Below, piece after piece: positions 24,822-33,234 of a stretch of DNA of 64,000 nt. The notes under the pieces are model-generated. The model made no database searches and was not told the origin of the DNA. It saw only the letters and a list, made by a program, of their open reading frames with translations. The translations under genes and the position numbers were made by a program. Positions within the stretch are counted from its first letter, which is position 1; every line of letters begins with the position of its first letter. Source of the stretch: JAHEAO01 sp942492375 (GTDB taxonomy: Bacteria > Pseudomonadota > Alphaproteobacteria > Rhodobacterales > Rhodobacteraceae); NCBI GenBank assembly GCA_942492375.1, contig CALOEL010000014.1, positions 372,001 to 436,000 of the forward strand. Reading direction: 5' to 3'.

Positions 24822-26095
24822 TGCACCGGCTCCTTCTGGCGGATGCGCCGCACGACATCCATCGCGCTGGCATAGCCATCCTCGTGAAAGCCCCAGCGGG
24901 TATAGGCACCGCAGAAGTAGGTCCGGTTGCGGCCTTGCAGCGCTGGCAGTTGCGATTGCGCTCGGATCGACGCCGCGTCGAAGACCGGATGACGGAATTC
25001 GGTCTCGTCGTAGATCGTCTCGGGGCGGATGTCGAACGGGCTGTTGAGACTGACGAACAGCGGATCGGCCTCGTCTATGCCCTGCAGCGAGTTCATCCAG
25101 TAGGTGACGCCGATCGAAGGGGCGGGGCGGTCGTCGGGCGAGTTGTAGACCCACGAGGCCCAGCATTTCCGCCGCTGCGGCATCACCACCGTGTCGCGGT
25201 GAAGAACCGCGCGGTTGCTCTGATATCTCAGATCACCAAGGACGCGTTGCTCCTCTGCAGTGGGGCGCTCGATCAGCCGGAGCGCGTCGTCGGAATGGCA
25301 GGCGAAGATCACCTTGTCGAAATATTCCCAGTCTCCGCCGGCGGTCTTCAACTCGACGCCGTGATCGTGGCGGCGCACGACCTGAACCGGCGCGCCGGTG
25401 CGGATCGTACCGCCGCGCGCCTCGATCGCCTGGCCGATGCGGCGCACATATTCGATGCTGCCGCCGTCAACGGTGTACCACTGGTGATTGTTGAAGCTCA
25501 TCAGCGCGTGGTTCTGAAAGAACTGCACAAGCGAGCGGGCGGGGAAATCCTGCATCTGTTCCGGGGTCGAGGACCAGATCGCGCCGGACAGCGGCAGAAG
25601 GTAGTATTTGCGGAACCACGCGCCCATCTGCAACTGGTCCAAGAGTTCCGCTAAGGACTGGTCCGAGGATTCGGCAAGGGCGTTGGCCTGATTGTTGAAC
25701 TTCAGGATGTCAGCGATCATACGCCAGAATTGCGGTCGCACCATGTTGCGTGTCTGGGCCGTCATCGCGCCGAAATTGTTGAGGCCGTATTCGATGGCGC
25801 CGTTGCCTATCGAGGCCGCGAAGCTCATGGTGCTTTTCTTCACCGGCACGTCGAGCTCGGCGAACATGCGGGTCAGGTTCGGGTAGTTCTGGTAGTTGAA
25901 CACGATGAAGCCGGTATCGACCGGGACATCGCCGTTCCGTCCGGCCATCCGGGTCCGGGCATGCCCGCCAAGGCGCGACGCGGCTTCGAACAGCACCACG
26001 GACTCGGACGGGGCAAGTTCGTAGGCCGCCGCCAGTCCGGAGATGCCTGCGCCGATGATGGCGGTTCTGGACGGCGTGGCGAATTCGAATGGCAA
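24818..26095 (-). CDS. FAD-dependent amine-oxidase-like protein, first gene of the RpoE-dependent operon
   Basis: 425 residues. FAD-binding IIGAGISGLAAAYELA lies at about 13-28 and the amine-oxidase-like segment LGGHARTRM follows; the C-terminus has FCGAYTRWGFHEDG, which closes the FAD site. Proteins of this kind act on unsaturated or methylated fatty acyl chains rather than amines, and the R. sphaeroides relative belongs to the singlet-oxygen regulon. The start is a TTG at 26095: GGAG lies 7 bases upstream of it, and the RpoE-type promoter ends about 33 bases upstream, so the unusual start codon is well supported. It begins a four-gene operon with 4-bp overlaps throughout. Confidence 0.85.
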   Translation of the reverse strand: MPFEFATPSRTAIIGAGISGLAAAYELAPSESVVLFEAASRLGGHARTRMAGRNGDVPVDTGFIVFNYQNYPNLTRMFAELDVPVKKSTMSFAASIGNGAIEYGLNNFGAMTAQTRNMVRPQFWRMIADILKFNNQANALAESSDQSLAELLDQLQMGAWFRKYYLLPLSGAIWSSTPEQMQDFPARSLVQFFQNHALMSFNNHQWYTVDGGSIEYVRRIGQAIEARGGTIRTGAPVQVVRRHDHGVELKTAGGDWEYFDKVIFACHSDDALRLIERPTAEEQRVLGDLRYQSNRAVLHRDTVVMPQRRKCWASWVYNSPDDRPAPSIGVTYWMNSLQGIDEADPLFVSLNSPFDIRPETIYDETEFRHPVFDAASIRAQSQLPALQGRNRTYFCGAYTRWGFHEDGYASAMDVVRRIRQKEPVQ

Positions 26096-26128
26096 GGCGC
26101 GTCTCCGGTGTTTTTGTTCTGTTCTACA

Positions 26129-26158
26129 GGTTTACGCGGCTCGGCCGTCTCCGGATCA
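26129..26158 (-). promoter_or_regulatory. RpoE (ECF11)-type promoter of the flavoprotein-DUF1365-MFS-SDR operon
   Basis: On the minus strand TGATCC (26158-26153) and TAAACC (26134-26129) are exactly 18 bases apart. This matches the known R. sphaeroides RpoE promoter form (TGATCC, about 18 bp, TA-rich -10). The predicted transcript starts close to 26122, giving a leader of about 27 bases before the TTG start. Confidence 0.8.
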
Positions 26159-26188
26159 CTCTCGGGTCGGCTTTCTTTGCGGGATCGG

Positions 26189-26218
26189 TGATCCAAAGCC
26201 TTGACCTGCGCGTATCGG
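26189..26218 (+). promoter_or_regulatory. RpoE (ECF11)-type autoregulatory promoter of rpoE-chrR
   Basis: TGATCC (26189-26194), an 18-base spacer and TATCGG (26213-26218). It is back to back with the minus-strand RpoE promoter, the two -35 boxes being 30 bp apart. The -10 is weaker than the divergent one, which suggests a lower-strength autoregulated promoter. Confidence 0.7.
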
Positions 26219-26312
26219 GAGTATGAATCTGGTGATGACATATGAACCGAGGTCCGAAGTGCCGCCGCGTTTTGCGGTGTCTCCGAAGGTGACCCGCCAA
26301 AAAAGCAGGCCA

Positions 26313-26867
26313 GTGACAGAGCTCAAGAAAACCGTCGATCCCTGGACCAGATGCCTTGTCGAGTTCAGGCAGACCAAGGATGCCGCGAAGTTCGCGGAAC
26401 TCTTCGGCCATTTCGCGCCGAGGGTGAAGGCGTTTCTGATGAAATCCGGTACGTCGGCTGCCTTGGCCGAGGAAACGACGCAAGAGGCGATGGCGACTGT
26501 CTGGCAGAAGGCGGAGCTTTACGACGCGACCATGGCCAGCGCCTCGACCTGGATCTTCACCATCGTGCGCAACAAGCAGATCGACGCGATCCGCAAGCAG
26601 CGCCGCCCCGAGCCCGAGGATCTGCCCTGGGGCAACGAAGCGCCGCCGTCGTCGGAAGAAATCCTGGCGGTGTCGGACGAACAGGCCCATCTGCGGCGCT
26701 GTCTTGCGGAATTGCCCGAGAACCAGCGGCAGATGATCGAGAAAGCCTATTTCGGGGACCTTACCCATTACGAGATCGCGGAGGTCACCGGCCTGCCGCT
26801 TGGAACAATCAAATCGCGCATCCGGCTGGGGCTGGAGCGGCTGCGATACGAGCTGAAGAAGAGCTGA
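26313..26867 (+). CDS. rpoE: ECF sigma factor RpoE (singlet-oxygen response)
   Basis: 184 residues from the GTG at 26313. Region 2 runs from FAELFGHFAPRVKAFLMKSG through ASTWIFTIVRNKQIDAIRKQ; region 4 includes LPENQRQMIEKAYFGDLTHYE (about 20 residues), IAEVTGLPLGTIKSRIRLGL and ERLRYELKKS. ECF11 sigma factors direct RNA polymerase to singlet-oxygen genes and are held by the zinc protein ChrR, encoded 2 bp downstream. The start is uncertain. An ATG at 26235 has no ribosome site; a GTG at 26259 has GAGG 6 bases upstream; the GTG at 26313 has AGG upstream and gives the usual ECF length. Two back-to-back RpoE promoters lie upstream. Confidence 0.92.
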   Translation: MTELKKTVDPWTRCLVEFRQTKDAAKFAELFGHFAPRVKAFLMKSGTSAALAEETTQEAMATVWQKAELYDATMASASTWIFTIVRNKQIDAIRKQRRPEPEDLPWGNEAPPSSEEILAVSDEQAHLRRCLAELPENQRQMIEKAYFGDLTHYEIAEVTGLPLGTIKSRIRLGLERLRYELKKS

Positions 26868-26869
26868 GA

Positions 26870-27523
26870 ATGCAAGAACTGTCCGTGAAACATCATCTGC
26901 CCGACGCGCTTTTGGCGGCCTATGCCGCCGGCAGCCTGCCGGAGGCGTTCGGGCTGGTCGTCGCCAGCCATGTCTCTCTTTGCGACGACTGCCGTGCCGC
27001 CCTGGCCGGTCACGAAGCTGTCGGCGGGGCGCTGCTGGAAGAACTGGGGCCGGCAGCGCTGGGCGACAATTCGCTGGCCGCGACCATGGCGCGGATCAAG
27101 GGGGGTGCCGCGGCGGCGCGACCCGAACGGCGTCCGGCATCATCGATCTTCCCCGCGCCGCTGGCCGATTATGTGGGAGGCGGACCCGGCAAGGTGCGCT
27201 GGCGGAATGTCGGGGCCGGTGTGAGGCAGGCGATCCTGCCCTGCGGCGGCGACGCCACGGCGCGGCTGCTCTATATCCCGGCGGGGGCGGCAATGCCGGA
27301 CCATTCGCATCGCGGGCTGGAACTGACGCTGGTGCTTCAGGGCGCCTTTGCCGACGAGGTGGACCGGTTCGCGCGCGGCGATGTCGAGGTGGGCACCGAG
27401 GACCTGACCCACACGCCCGTCGCCGAGGCCGGTGAGGATTGCATCTGCCTGGCCGCCACCGATGCGCCGCTGAAGTTCAAGGGTTTGCTGCCCCGTCTGG
27501 CGCAGCCGTTCTTCAAGATCTGA
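26870..27523 (+). CDS. chrR: Anti-sigma factor ChrR
   Basis: 217 residues in two domains. The N-terminal anti-sigma domain carries HxxxCxxC (H34, C38, C41) plus an N-terminal His pair (H8/H9), the zinc site that clamps RpoE. The C-terminal cupin-like domain has H145, H147, E151 and H181, matching the second zinc site known from R. sphaeroides ChrR (H141, H143, E147, H177 there). On singlet-oxygen exposure ChrR lets go of RpoE. The ATG at 26870 follows the rpoE stop by 2 bases, ensuring co-production. All residues known to be needed appear to be kept. Confidence 0.93.
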   Translation: MQELSVKHHLPDALLAAYAAGSLPEAFGLVVASHVSLCDDCRAALAGHEAVGGALLEELGPAALGDNSLAATMARIKGGAAAARPERRPASSIFPAPLADYVGGGPGKVRWRNVGAGVRQAILPCGGDATARLLYIPAGAAMPDHSHRGLELTLVLQGAFADEVDRFARGDVEVGTEDLTHTPVAEAGEDCICLAATDAPLKFKGLLPRLAQPFFKI

Positions 27524-27525
27524 CC

Positions 27526-28314
27526 CTAGGTCGATCCGTCGCCATGCAGGTGTCGCAGGATGCCTCGATGCACCAGCTCGCCCGCCGCTACCAGCCCCGG
27601 AAGCAGCGGGCTGGGATTGTTGAAGCGCGGCGGCGTGCCCAGCCGGTCGCTGACCCGGCCGCCGGCCTCGGTCACGATCAGGCTGCCTGCGGCGACGTCC
27701 CATTCCCAGGTGTCGCGCAGCGTGAGCATGGCGTCAAAGCGGCCCTCGGCGACCAGCGCCAGCCGATAGGCGATGGAGGCGCGGAAATGGCGCTGCAGGG
27801 GCGGCGGGCCGCTGCGGTAATGCTCGGGGTTGAGGTTCGATTTCGCCGACAGCACCGTCGCATCCTGCAGGGCGGTGCGCTGGCTGGTGCGGATCGGCTG
27901 GCCGTTCAACGCGGCGCCTTCGCCGATCGCCGCCGTGAAAAGCTGATCCTTGGCGGGCAGGAAGATCGCGGCGGCGGTGATCCTGCCGCCGCTGGAGATT
28001 GCCAGCGAATGCGACCAGTGGCGGTCGCCTTCCATGAAGGCGCGGGTGCCATCGATCGGGTCGACGATGAAGACGGTGTCGCGGTCGAGACGGCGGGGAT
28101 CGTCATCGGTCTCCTCGGACAGCCAGCCGTAGCCGGGCCGCGCCGAAAGAAGCCGGTCCTTCAGCATCTCGTCCACCGCCAGATCGGCCTCGGTCACCGG
28201 GCCCGCGCCGGCGGCCTTTTCCCAGGATTGATGCGTCTTGCGCCAGAACGGCATCGCGACCTCGCCCGCCGCGCGGGCGGCCTCGGCAAGAAGGGTCAGA
28301 TCACTCTCCGGCAA
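27526..28314 (-). CDS. cysQ: 3'(2'),5'-bisphosphate nucleotidase CysQ-like (inositol monophosphatase superfamily)
   Basis: 262 residues. The metal-binding motifs of the family are SEETDDD near residue 66, VDPIDGTRAF near 84, and WDVAAGSLIVTEAGG near the C-terminus. CysQ removes the 3' phosphate of PAP produced by sulfate assimilation and sulfotransferases; related enzymes act on inositol phosphates. The start is a TTG at 28314 that overlaps the pmbA stop by 14 bp; no in-frame ATG lies close by, so this start rests on coupling. A PAPS-using sulfotransferase is encoded 11 kb away (39263-41407), which would make PAP. It ends 2 bp from chrR (convergent). Confidence 0.82.
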   Translation of the reverse strand: MPESDLTLLAEAARAAGEVAMPFWRKTHQSWEKAAGAGPVTEADLAVDEMLKDRLLSARPGYGWLSEETDDDPRRLDRDTVFIVDPIDGTRAFMEGDRHWSHSLAISSGGRITAAAIFLPAKDQLFTAAIGEGAALNGQPIRTSQRTALQDATVLSAKSNLNPEHYRSGPPPLQRHFRASIAYRLALVAEGRFDAMLTLRDTWEWDVAAGSLIVTEAGGRVSDRLGTPPRFNNPSPLLPGLVAAGELVHRGILRHLHGDGST

Positions 28315-29647
28315 GGGTCAGGCCATCCACCAGCAGCGAAGGAACGACATGCGAGAGGTAGGTGCGTGCGTCATTGGCCGGGACGATGTTGCGCAGCATG
28401 TCGCGCAGGTTTCCGGCAATGGTGCATTCATTGACCGGGTAACTGATTTCGCCGTTATCGACCCAGAAACCGGAAGCGCCGCGCGAATAGTCGCCCGTGG
28501 TCGGATTGATCGAGGAGCCGATCATCGAGGTGACCAGCAGGCCGGTGCCCATCTGCCGGACCAGGTCGTCGCGGTTGGCCTCGCCCTGCGTCAGCGCGAT
28601 GTTGCTGTGGGCCGGCGAGGGCGGCGAGGATACGCCGCGCGCCGCGTTAGCGGTGGATTTCAGCCCGAGCTTTCGGGCGGTCGACAGGTCCAGCGTCCAG
28701 CCGGTCAACCGGCCGCGATCAACGATCAGCCGTTGGGCGGTCGGCAGGCCCTCGGCGTCGAAGGGACGGGAGGCAGAGGTACGGGGGCGCAGCGGGTCCT
28801 CGGTGATGCTGAGGGTCTCGGGCAGCACCATCTGCCCCAGAAGGTCGCGCGCCCAGGACGCGCCGCGAGCGATAGCCGCGCCGTTGACCGCCGCCAGGAG
28901 ATGGCCGATCAGCGAGGAGGAAATCCGTTCATCGAACAGCACCGGAAAGGCACCGGTCTTCGGCTTGCGGGCGCCGGCGCGGGCCAGCGTGCGCTCGGCA
29001 GCCAGCGTGCCGATTGTCTCGGCATTCGGAAGATCGGCTTGGAACACACGGGATTCGCCGTAATAGTCACGTTCCATCCCGGTGCCTTCACCGGTGATCG
29101 CGACGCAACTGATGGACCGGCCGGTGCGGGAATAGCCGCCCGAAAAGCCGTTGCTGCCCGCAAGCTGAATCGCTTGTCGGCCATAGCCGGCCGAAGCGGA
29201 CTGGACCGTGCTGATGCCCTTGACGGCAAGCGCCGCCGCTTCGGCGGTGGCCGCATCGTCTTGCAGCGCCTTCGGGCTGGGTTCGGGCGCGGGATCGGCC
29301 AGTTCCAGCGCGTCGATATCCCAGGCCGTGGCCAGATCGGTGGGATCGGCGAGGCCAAGCGTCGTGTCCTGCGGCGATTCGCGCGCCATGGCGACCGCCC
29401 GCTCGGCCATCGTGCGGATCGTTTCGGTCTTGATGTCGGATGCCGACACGCAGGCCTGCCGATTGCCCACCAGGACGCGCAGCCCGATATCTGTGCCTTC
29501 CGCGCGCTCCGCTTGCTCCAGCATGCCGCCGCGGACGTCGATCGACAAAGAACTGCCGCGCACGGCGAGGGCATCGGCCGATTCCGCGCCAGCGGTCCTC
29601 GCCGCTGCAAGAAGGGCTGCGGTCAGATCGGAGAGGGCTGTCGTCAT
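28301..29647 (-). CDS. pmbA: TldE/PmbA, metalloprotease partner subunit
   Basis: 448 residues of the TldD/PmbA family: SLSIDVRGGMLEQAERAEG near the start, GLRVLVGNRQACVSASDI, and the C-terminal region SSINPTTGDYSRGASGFWV followed by NGEISYPVNECTIAGNL. It lacks the HExxxH zinc site, as expected for PmbA; the catalytic partner TldD is not in this window. TldD-PmbA is a soluble protease that matures small peptides (microcin B17) and cleaves CcdA. The ATG at 29647 was chosen over a longer open frame because it gives the family N-terminus. The cysQ gene begins inside its last codons. Confidence 0.9.
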   Translation of the reverse strand: MTTALSDLTAALLAAARTAGAESADALAVRGSSLSIDVRGGMLEQAERAEGTDIGLRVLVGNRQACVSASDIKTETIRTMAERAVAMARESPQDTTLGLADPTDLATAWDIDALELADPAPEPSPKALQDDAATAEAAALAVKGISTVQSASAGYGRQAIQLAGSNGFSGGYSRTGRSISCVAITGEGTGMERDYYGESRVFQADLPNAETIGTLAAERTLARAGARKPKTGAFPVLFDERISSSLIGHLLAAVNGAAIARGASWARDLLGQMVLPETLSITEDPLRPRTSASRPFDAEGLPTAQRLIVDRGRLTGWTLDLSTARKLGLKSTANAARGVSSPPSPAHSNIALTQGEANRDDLVRQMGTGLLVTSMIGSSINPTTGDYSRGASGFWVDNGEISYPVNECTIAGNLRDMLRNIVPANDARTYLSHVVPSLLVDGLTLAGE

Positions 29648-29765
29648 GCGGTGAGCTTTCGGTTTGCTTTGCGCCTGACCTAGTCCGCGACCGGGCGCGG
29701 CGCAAGCAGCCCGCACCGGAAGGTCGCGCGGGCACATCCCGCGCGGCCCTTCCCTGCGATGCGGG

Positions 29766-31277
29766 CTACTGGATGCGCTGGCCGTTGACGGTGACCTGGC
29801 CGTCGGGCTTGACCTCGATCTTCGAAACCAGCGTATCCTCGCCATCGCCCGGGCGGGCGAACATGCCCAGCATCATCCGCGCGCCCATCGCCTGATCATC
29901 AGGCATAAGGCCCATCTGAATCAGCTTGTCGATCAGGCTGTTGGCGCCGACGATGGTGAAGTTCGCTTCACCGGTCGGGGCGGGCATCCCATCGAACGTG
30001 GTGGTGTCGGTCGGATCGAAAGTGAAATCTCCGGTGCCCTCGACCGAGGCTCCCGCAAAGTTCAGGATGATTTCGTCGATCGAGAGTGCATGCAGCTCGG
30101 CGGGCGATGCTTCGTCGGCGATCGATTCAGGGTCGGACATGTCGAGCAGCCATTTGAGCTTGCCGGTAAGGTCGATGACAAGCGTCGCTGGATCGCGCGG
30201 CAGGACGTTGCCGGGATCGAACATCGACCAGATCTCGTCGCTGACGGTCAGTCCCCTGATGCTGGTCAGCAGAGCGAAATCGGCGGGTTCTTCCGTCTGC
30301 TGTATCGGCATCTTGAAATCGAAGGCGGAGTCCTGCAGGCCGATGGTCAGCTCCGGGAATGGTATTTCAGAGCCGCTGAGCCGGTATTCCGTCGCCCCTG
30401 CTTCGCCGCCATAGGCGACCATGCCATCGGCCATCGAGAAGGTCAGCGAACTGCTTTCAGAGCCGCCGTCGGCGGAGAACGTTTGTGCACCGTTGTTCGC
30501 GGTCATCGTGTAGTCGGAGGCGCCGGCGGTATAGGTGCCGGCAATCCTGAAATCATCGCCGAACACCCAGGCGGGATCCTCTGGGTCGATCTCCAGCGGC
30601 AGGGTCCCCGAACTTTCACTGGCCAGGTCTTCGACACGTCCCTTGGCCGAGATCGTTCCACCGTTCTCGGGGTCCTCGAACTCAAGCGTGAAATCCATCG
30701 AACCGGCGTTGAACGTGCTGTCCAGCGTACGAAGATCGGATTTCTCCATCGAATATTTGCCGTCGATGTCGGAGACGGTGAAATTGATCGTCGGGGCAAC
30801 CTCTTCGCCATCGACGAACATCCGATCGACGTCGAAGCTGACGGCCGATGCCGTGTAATCGTAGTCGATGTTGCCCGGCTGGCCTGAAGCGATCAGCGAC
30901 ATGCCGGTCTGGCGCAGGATGATGCCCATGTCCAGATCCTTGCCGTCTTCGGGTTCGGCGGAGATCGAAAAGGGATAGTCCGGCGACATGGAAATCGCGA
31001 CCGTGCCATCGGAGCGGCCTTGCAGCTGGATCATGTCGAGGGTTCCCGCGACCGAGCCACCGTCGGGGAATTCGATCGAGGTCCGAACGTCATTCAGGGT
31101 CAACGTGTCGCCGCTGGCGGTCTCGGAGCCGACCGAGATCGTCTGACCGATGCTCTCGGCATAGCTCATCCAGCCTTCCCACACGTCCTGCGGTGTCAGT
31201 TCCGCCAAAGCTGCGCCGGATGCGCCAAGCCAGATTGCCGTGCTTCCGAGGAGTGTGATCGCGTGTTTTCCGTTCAT
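29766..31277 (-). CDS. DUF2125 domain-containing periplasmic protein
   Basis: 503 residues with a clear signal peptide (ending GAALA, cleavage near residue 26). The rest is acidic and beta-rich with long repeated strand patterns such as GTLDMIQLQGRSDGTVAIS and FTVSDIDGKYSMEKSDL. I recognise DUF2125, an alphaproteobacterial family of unknown function; the fold suggests an envelope protein, perhaps lipid-binding like the AsmA/TamB-type or LolA-like sheets, but that is a guess. Single-gene unit: 118 bp separates it from pmbA downstream and it is divergent from the enoyl-CoA hydratase gene. Confidence 0.75.
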   Translation of the reverse strand: MNGKHAITLLGSTAIWLGASGAALAELTPQDVWEGWMSYAESIGQTISVGSETASGDTLTLNDVRTSIEFPDGGSVAGTLDMIQLQGRSDGTVAISMSPDYPFSISAEPEDGKDLDMGIILRQTGMSLIASGQPGNIDYDYTASAVSFDVDRMFVDGEEVAPTINFTVSDIDGKYSMEKSDLRTLDSTFNAGSMDFTLEFEDPENGGTISAKGRVEDLASESSGTLPLEIDPEDPAWVFGDDFRIAGTYTAGASDYTMTANNGAQTFSADGGSESSSLTFSMADGMVAYGGEAGATEYRLSGSEIPFPELTIGLQDSAFDFKMPIQQTEEPADFALLTSIRGLTVSDEIWSMFDPGNVLPRDPATLVIDLTGKLKWLLDMSDPESIADEASPAELHALSIDEIILNFAGASVEGTGDFTFDPTDTTTFDGMPAPTGEANFTIVGANSLIDKLIQMGLMPDDQAMGARMMLGMFARPGDGEDTLVSKIEVKPDGQVTVNGQRIQ

Positions 31278-31392
31278 GACTTATCCTTCAATTTTTTGCG
31301 GCAGCTTCCGTCTTGCATCGCAATGGGTCAAGTATGAGGCAGTGATAGCCGAATTTTCGGCGGAGTGTCAGGGTGAAAGGCGGGCAGTAACA

Positions 31393-32043
31393 GTGGATGT
31401 GAAACCGGGACCGCATGTCGAGGTCAATAGGGACGGCGCGCTTTGCGTGATCGGTCTGTCGCGGGCGGACAAGGCCAATGCGCTGACCGAGGAAATGCTG
31501 CGGATGCTGATCGAGGCGGTAGCGGCGGCGTCCGAGCGCGCCAGGGTGCTGGTCCTGACCGGCGCGGGCAAGGTGTTCAGCGCCGGGGCCGACCTGGAAG
31601 CGGCGCGCGCCGGACTGGCGACCAGCGGATTGTGGGAGGAGCTTTCGGGCGCCATAGAAGGGTCGCCCTGCCTTACGATCGCGGCGTTGAATGGCACGGT
31701 CGCCGGCGGAGCGATGGGAATGGTGCTGGCGTGTGACATGCGCCTCGCTGTGCCGGCGGCGCGGTTCTTCTACCCGGTGATGAAGCTGGGCTTCCTGCCG
31801 CAGCCCTCGGACCCGGCGCGGCTGGCGGCGCTTGTCGGGCCGTCGCGCTCTGCGATGATCCTGATGGCAGGCCAGCGGATCGGCGCGGAAGAGGCGCTGA
31901 GCTGGGGGCTGGCGGACCGGATCGCGAAGGCCGATGATCTGATCGCAGAGGCCAAAGCCCTGGGCGCGGATGCACTGGCCGCCGATGCGGGCCACCTGGC
32001 CGCGATCAAGCAGATGATCCGAGACGCGCGGGCTGGCCAGTGA
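31393..32043 (+). CDS. Enoyl-CoA hydratase/isomerase family protein, short form
   Basis: About 216 residues from the GTG at 31393. The crotonase fold shows in VLVLTGAGKVFSAGADLEA (oxyanion hole region) and ALNGTVAGGAMGMVLACDMRLA, then FYPVMKLGFLPQPS. It is roughly 40 residues shorter than the usual 257, lacking much of the C-terminal helical region. No ATG fits: the frame runs open to 31240, but the first 50 codons do not look like protein, and GTG at 31393 or 31399 is the best start, with AAAGG upstream. The acidic residue seen in true hydratases is not obvious, so the reaction is uncertain. It overlaps the next gene by 4 bp (GTGA). Confidence 0.75.
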   Translation: MDVKPGPHVEVNRDGALCVIGLSRADKANALTEEMLRMLIEAVAAASERARVLVLTGAGKVFSAGADLEAARAGLATSGLWEELSGAIEGSPCLTIAALNGTVAGGAMGMVLACDMRLAVPAARFFYPVMKLGFLPQPSDPARLAALVGPSRSAMILMAGQRIGAEEALSWGLADRIAKADDLIAEAKALGADALAADAGHLAAIKQMIRDARAGQ

Positions 32044-33227
32044 AACCAGAGGCTATCGACGCGCTGGTGATCGGCGGTGGGCCTGCCGGGCTGATGGCCG
32101 CCGAGGCGCTGGTGGCGGCGGGCAGGCAGGTGTTGGTCGCGGAAGCCAAGCCATCGCTGGGCCGCAAGCTGCTGATGGCTGGGAAGTCGGGCCTGAACCT
32201 GACCAAGGACGAGCCGTTCGAGCCTTTCCTGGAACAGTATCACGAAAGCGCGCCGGGGCTGGCGGGGATCATCGAAGAGTTCGGCCCCGATGCGGTGCAG
32301 GACTGGGCGCGGGGACTGGGACAGGAGGTCTTCACCGGCACCTCGGCGCGGGTATTTCCGGTGGCGATGAAGGCCTCGCCGTTGTTGCGGGCCTGGCTGG
32401 GACGTCTCGCGAGGGCGGAGGTCGCGTTTCGGACACGCTGGCGATGGCTTGGATGGCAGGACGAAAGCTGGCGTTTCGAGACGCCGGACGGTGCTGTGTA
32501 TCTGACGCCGCGGGTCGTGGTGCTGGCACTGGGCGGTGCAAGCTGGCCCCGGCTGGGGTCCGACGGCGCGTGGTTCGACCTGCTGCGCGACCGCGGCGTC
32601 CAGCTGGCGCCTTTCCAGCCGGCGAATGCAGGGCTGCGCGTCGAGTGGTCGGGCTACATGGCCCGGCATTTCGGTGCGCCGGTCAAGGGGGTTGCCCTGA
32701 AGGCCGGGAGTGTGGTCGAGCGGGGCGAGTTCGTGGTTTCGGCGCGGGGCCTTGAAGGCGGCGGCATCTATGCCCTGACGCGGGAGGTTCGGGATGGGCA
32801 GCCGCTGAGTGTGGATCTGGTGCCGGACCTGTCCGAGGCTGATGTTACCGCGCGGCTTAAGCGGCAGAACCCGAAGGACAGTGTAACGAACCGCTTGCGA
32901 AAGGCTTTGAGGTTGGCGCCGATCAAGCTGGCCTTGCTGATGGAATTTGGTCGACCGCTGCCCGGACACGATGAACTTGCCCGGCTGGTGAAAGCGCTGC
33001 CGATCCGTCATGCCGGTCCGCGCCCGATCGCCGAAGCGATTTCCACTGCGGGGGGCGTTGCATGGTCGGCCGTGGATAACGGGCTGATGCTGCGGGCGCT
33101 GCCGGGGGTTTTCGTCGCGGGCGAGATGCTGGCCTGGGAGGCGCCGACGGGGGGCTATCTGCTGACCGGCTGTCTGGCCACCGGACTTCGCGCCGGCCGA
33201 TCGGCGTCTGGCTGGAAAGCGGCCTGA
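32040..33227 (+). CDS. HI0933/BaiN-family flavoprotein (TIGR03862-like)
   Basis: 395 residues starting with GTG at 32040, which overlaps the stop of the hydratase gene. FAD binding is seen in VIGGGPAGLMAAEALVAAG; the family motif GRKLLMAGKSGLNLTKDEP follows near residue 40, and the C-terminus carries GVFVAGEMLAWEAPTGGYLL for the second FAD contact. Members are NAD(P)H/FAD oxidoreductases whose substrates are largely unknown; one relative (BaiN) reduces bile-acid double bonds. Coupling to an enoyl-CoA hydratase-like gene fits a role in reducing a C=C bond, but that is inference. It is convergent with holA, 7 bp away. Confidence 0.85.
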   Translation: MKPEAIDALVIGGGPAGLMAAEALVAAGRQVLVAEAKPSLGRKLLMAGKSGLNLTKDEPFEPFLEQYHESAPGLAGIIEEFGPDAVQDWARGLGQEVFTGTSARVFPVAMKASPLLRAWLGRLARAEVAFRTRWRWLGWQDESWRFETPDGAVYLTPRVVVLALGGASWPRLGSDGAWFDLLRDRGVQLAPFQPANAGLRVEWSGYMARHFGAPVKGVALKAGSVVERGEFVVSARGLEGGGIYALTREVRDGQPLSVDLVPDLSEADVTARLKRQNPKDSVTNRLRKALRLAPIKLALLMEFGRPLPGHDELARLVKALPIRHAGPRPIAEAISTAGGVAWSAVDNGLMLRALPGVFVAGEMLAWEAPTGGYLLTGCLATGLRAGRSASGWKAA

Positions 33228-33234
33228 GCCGGTC

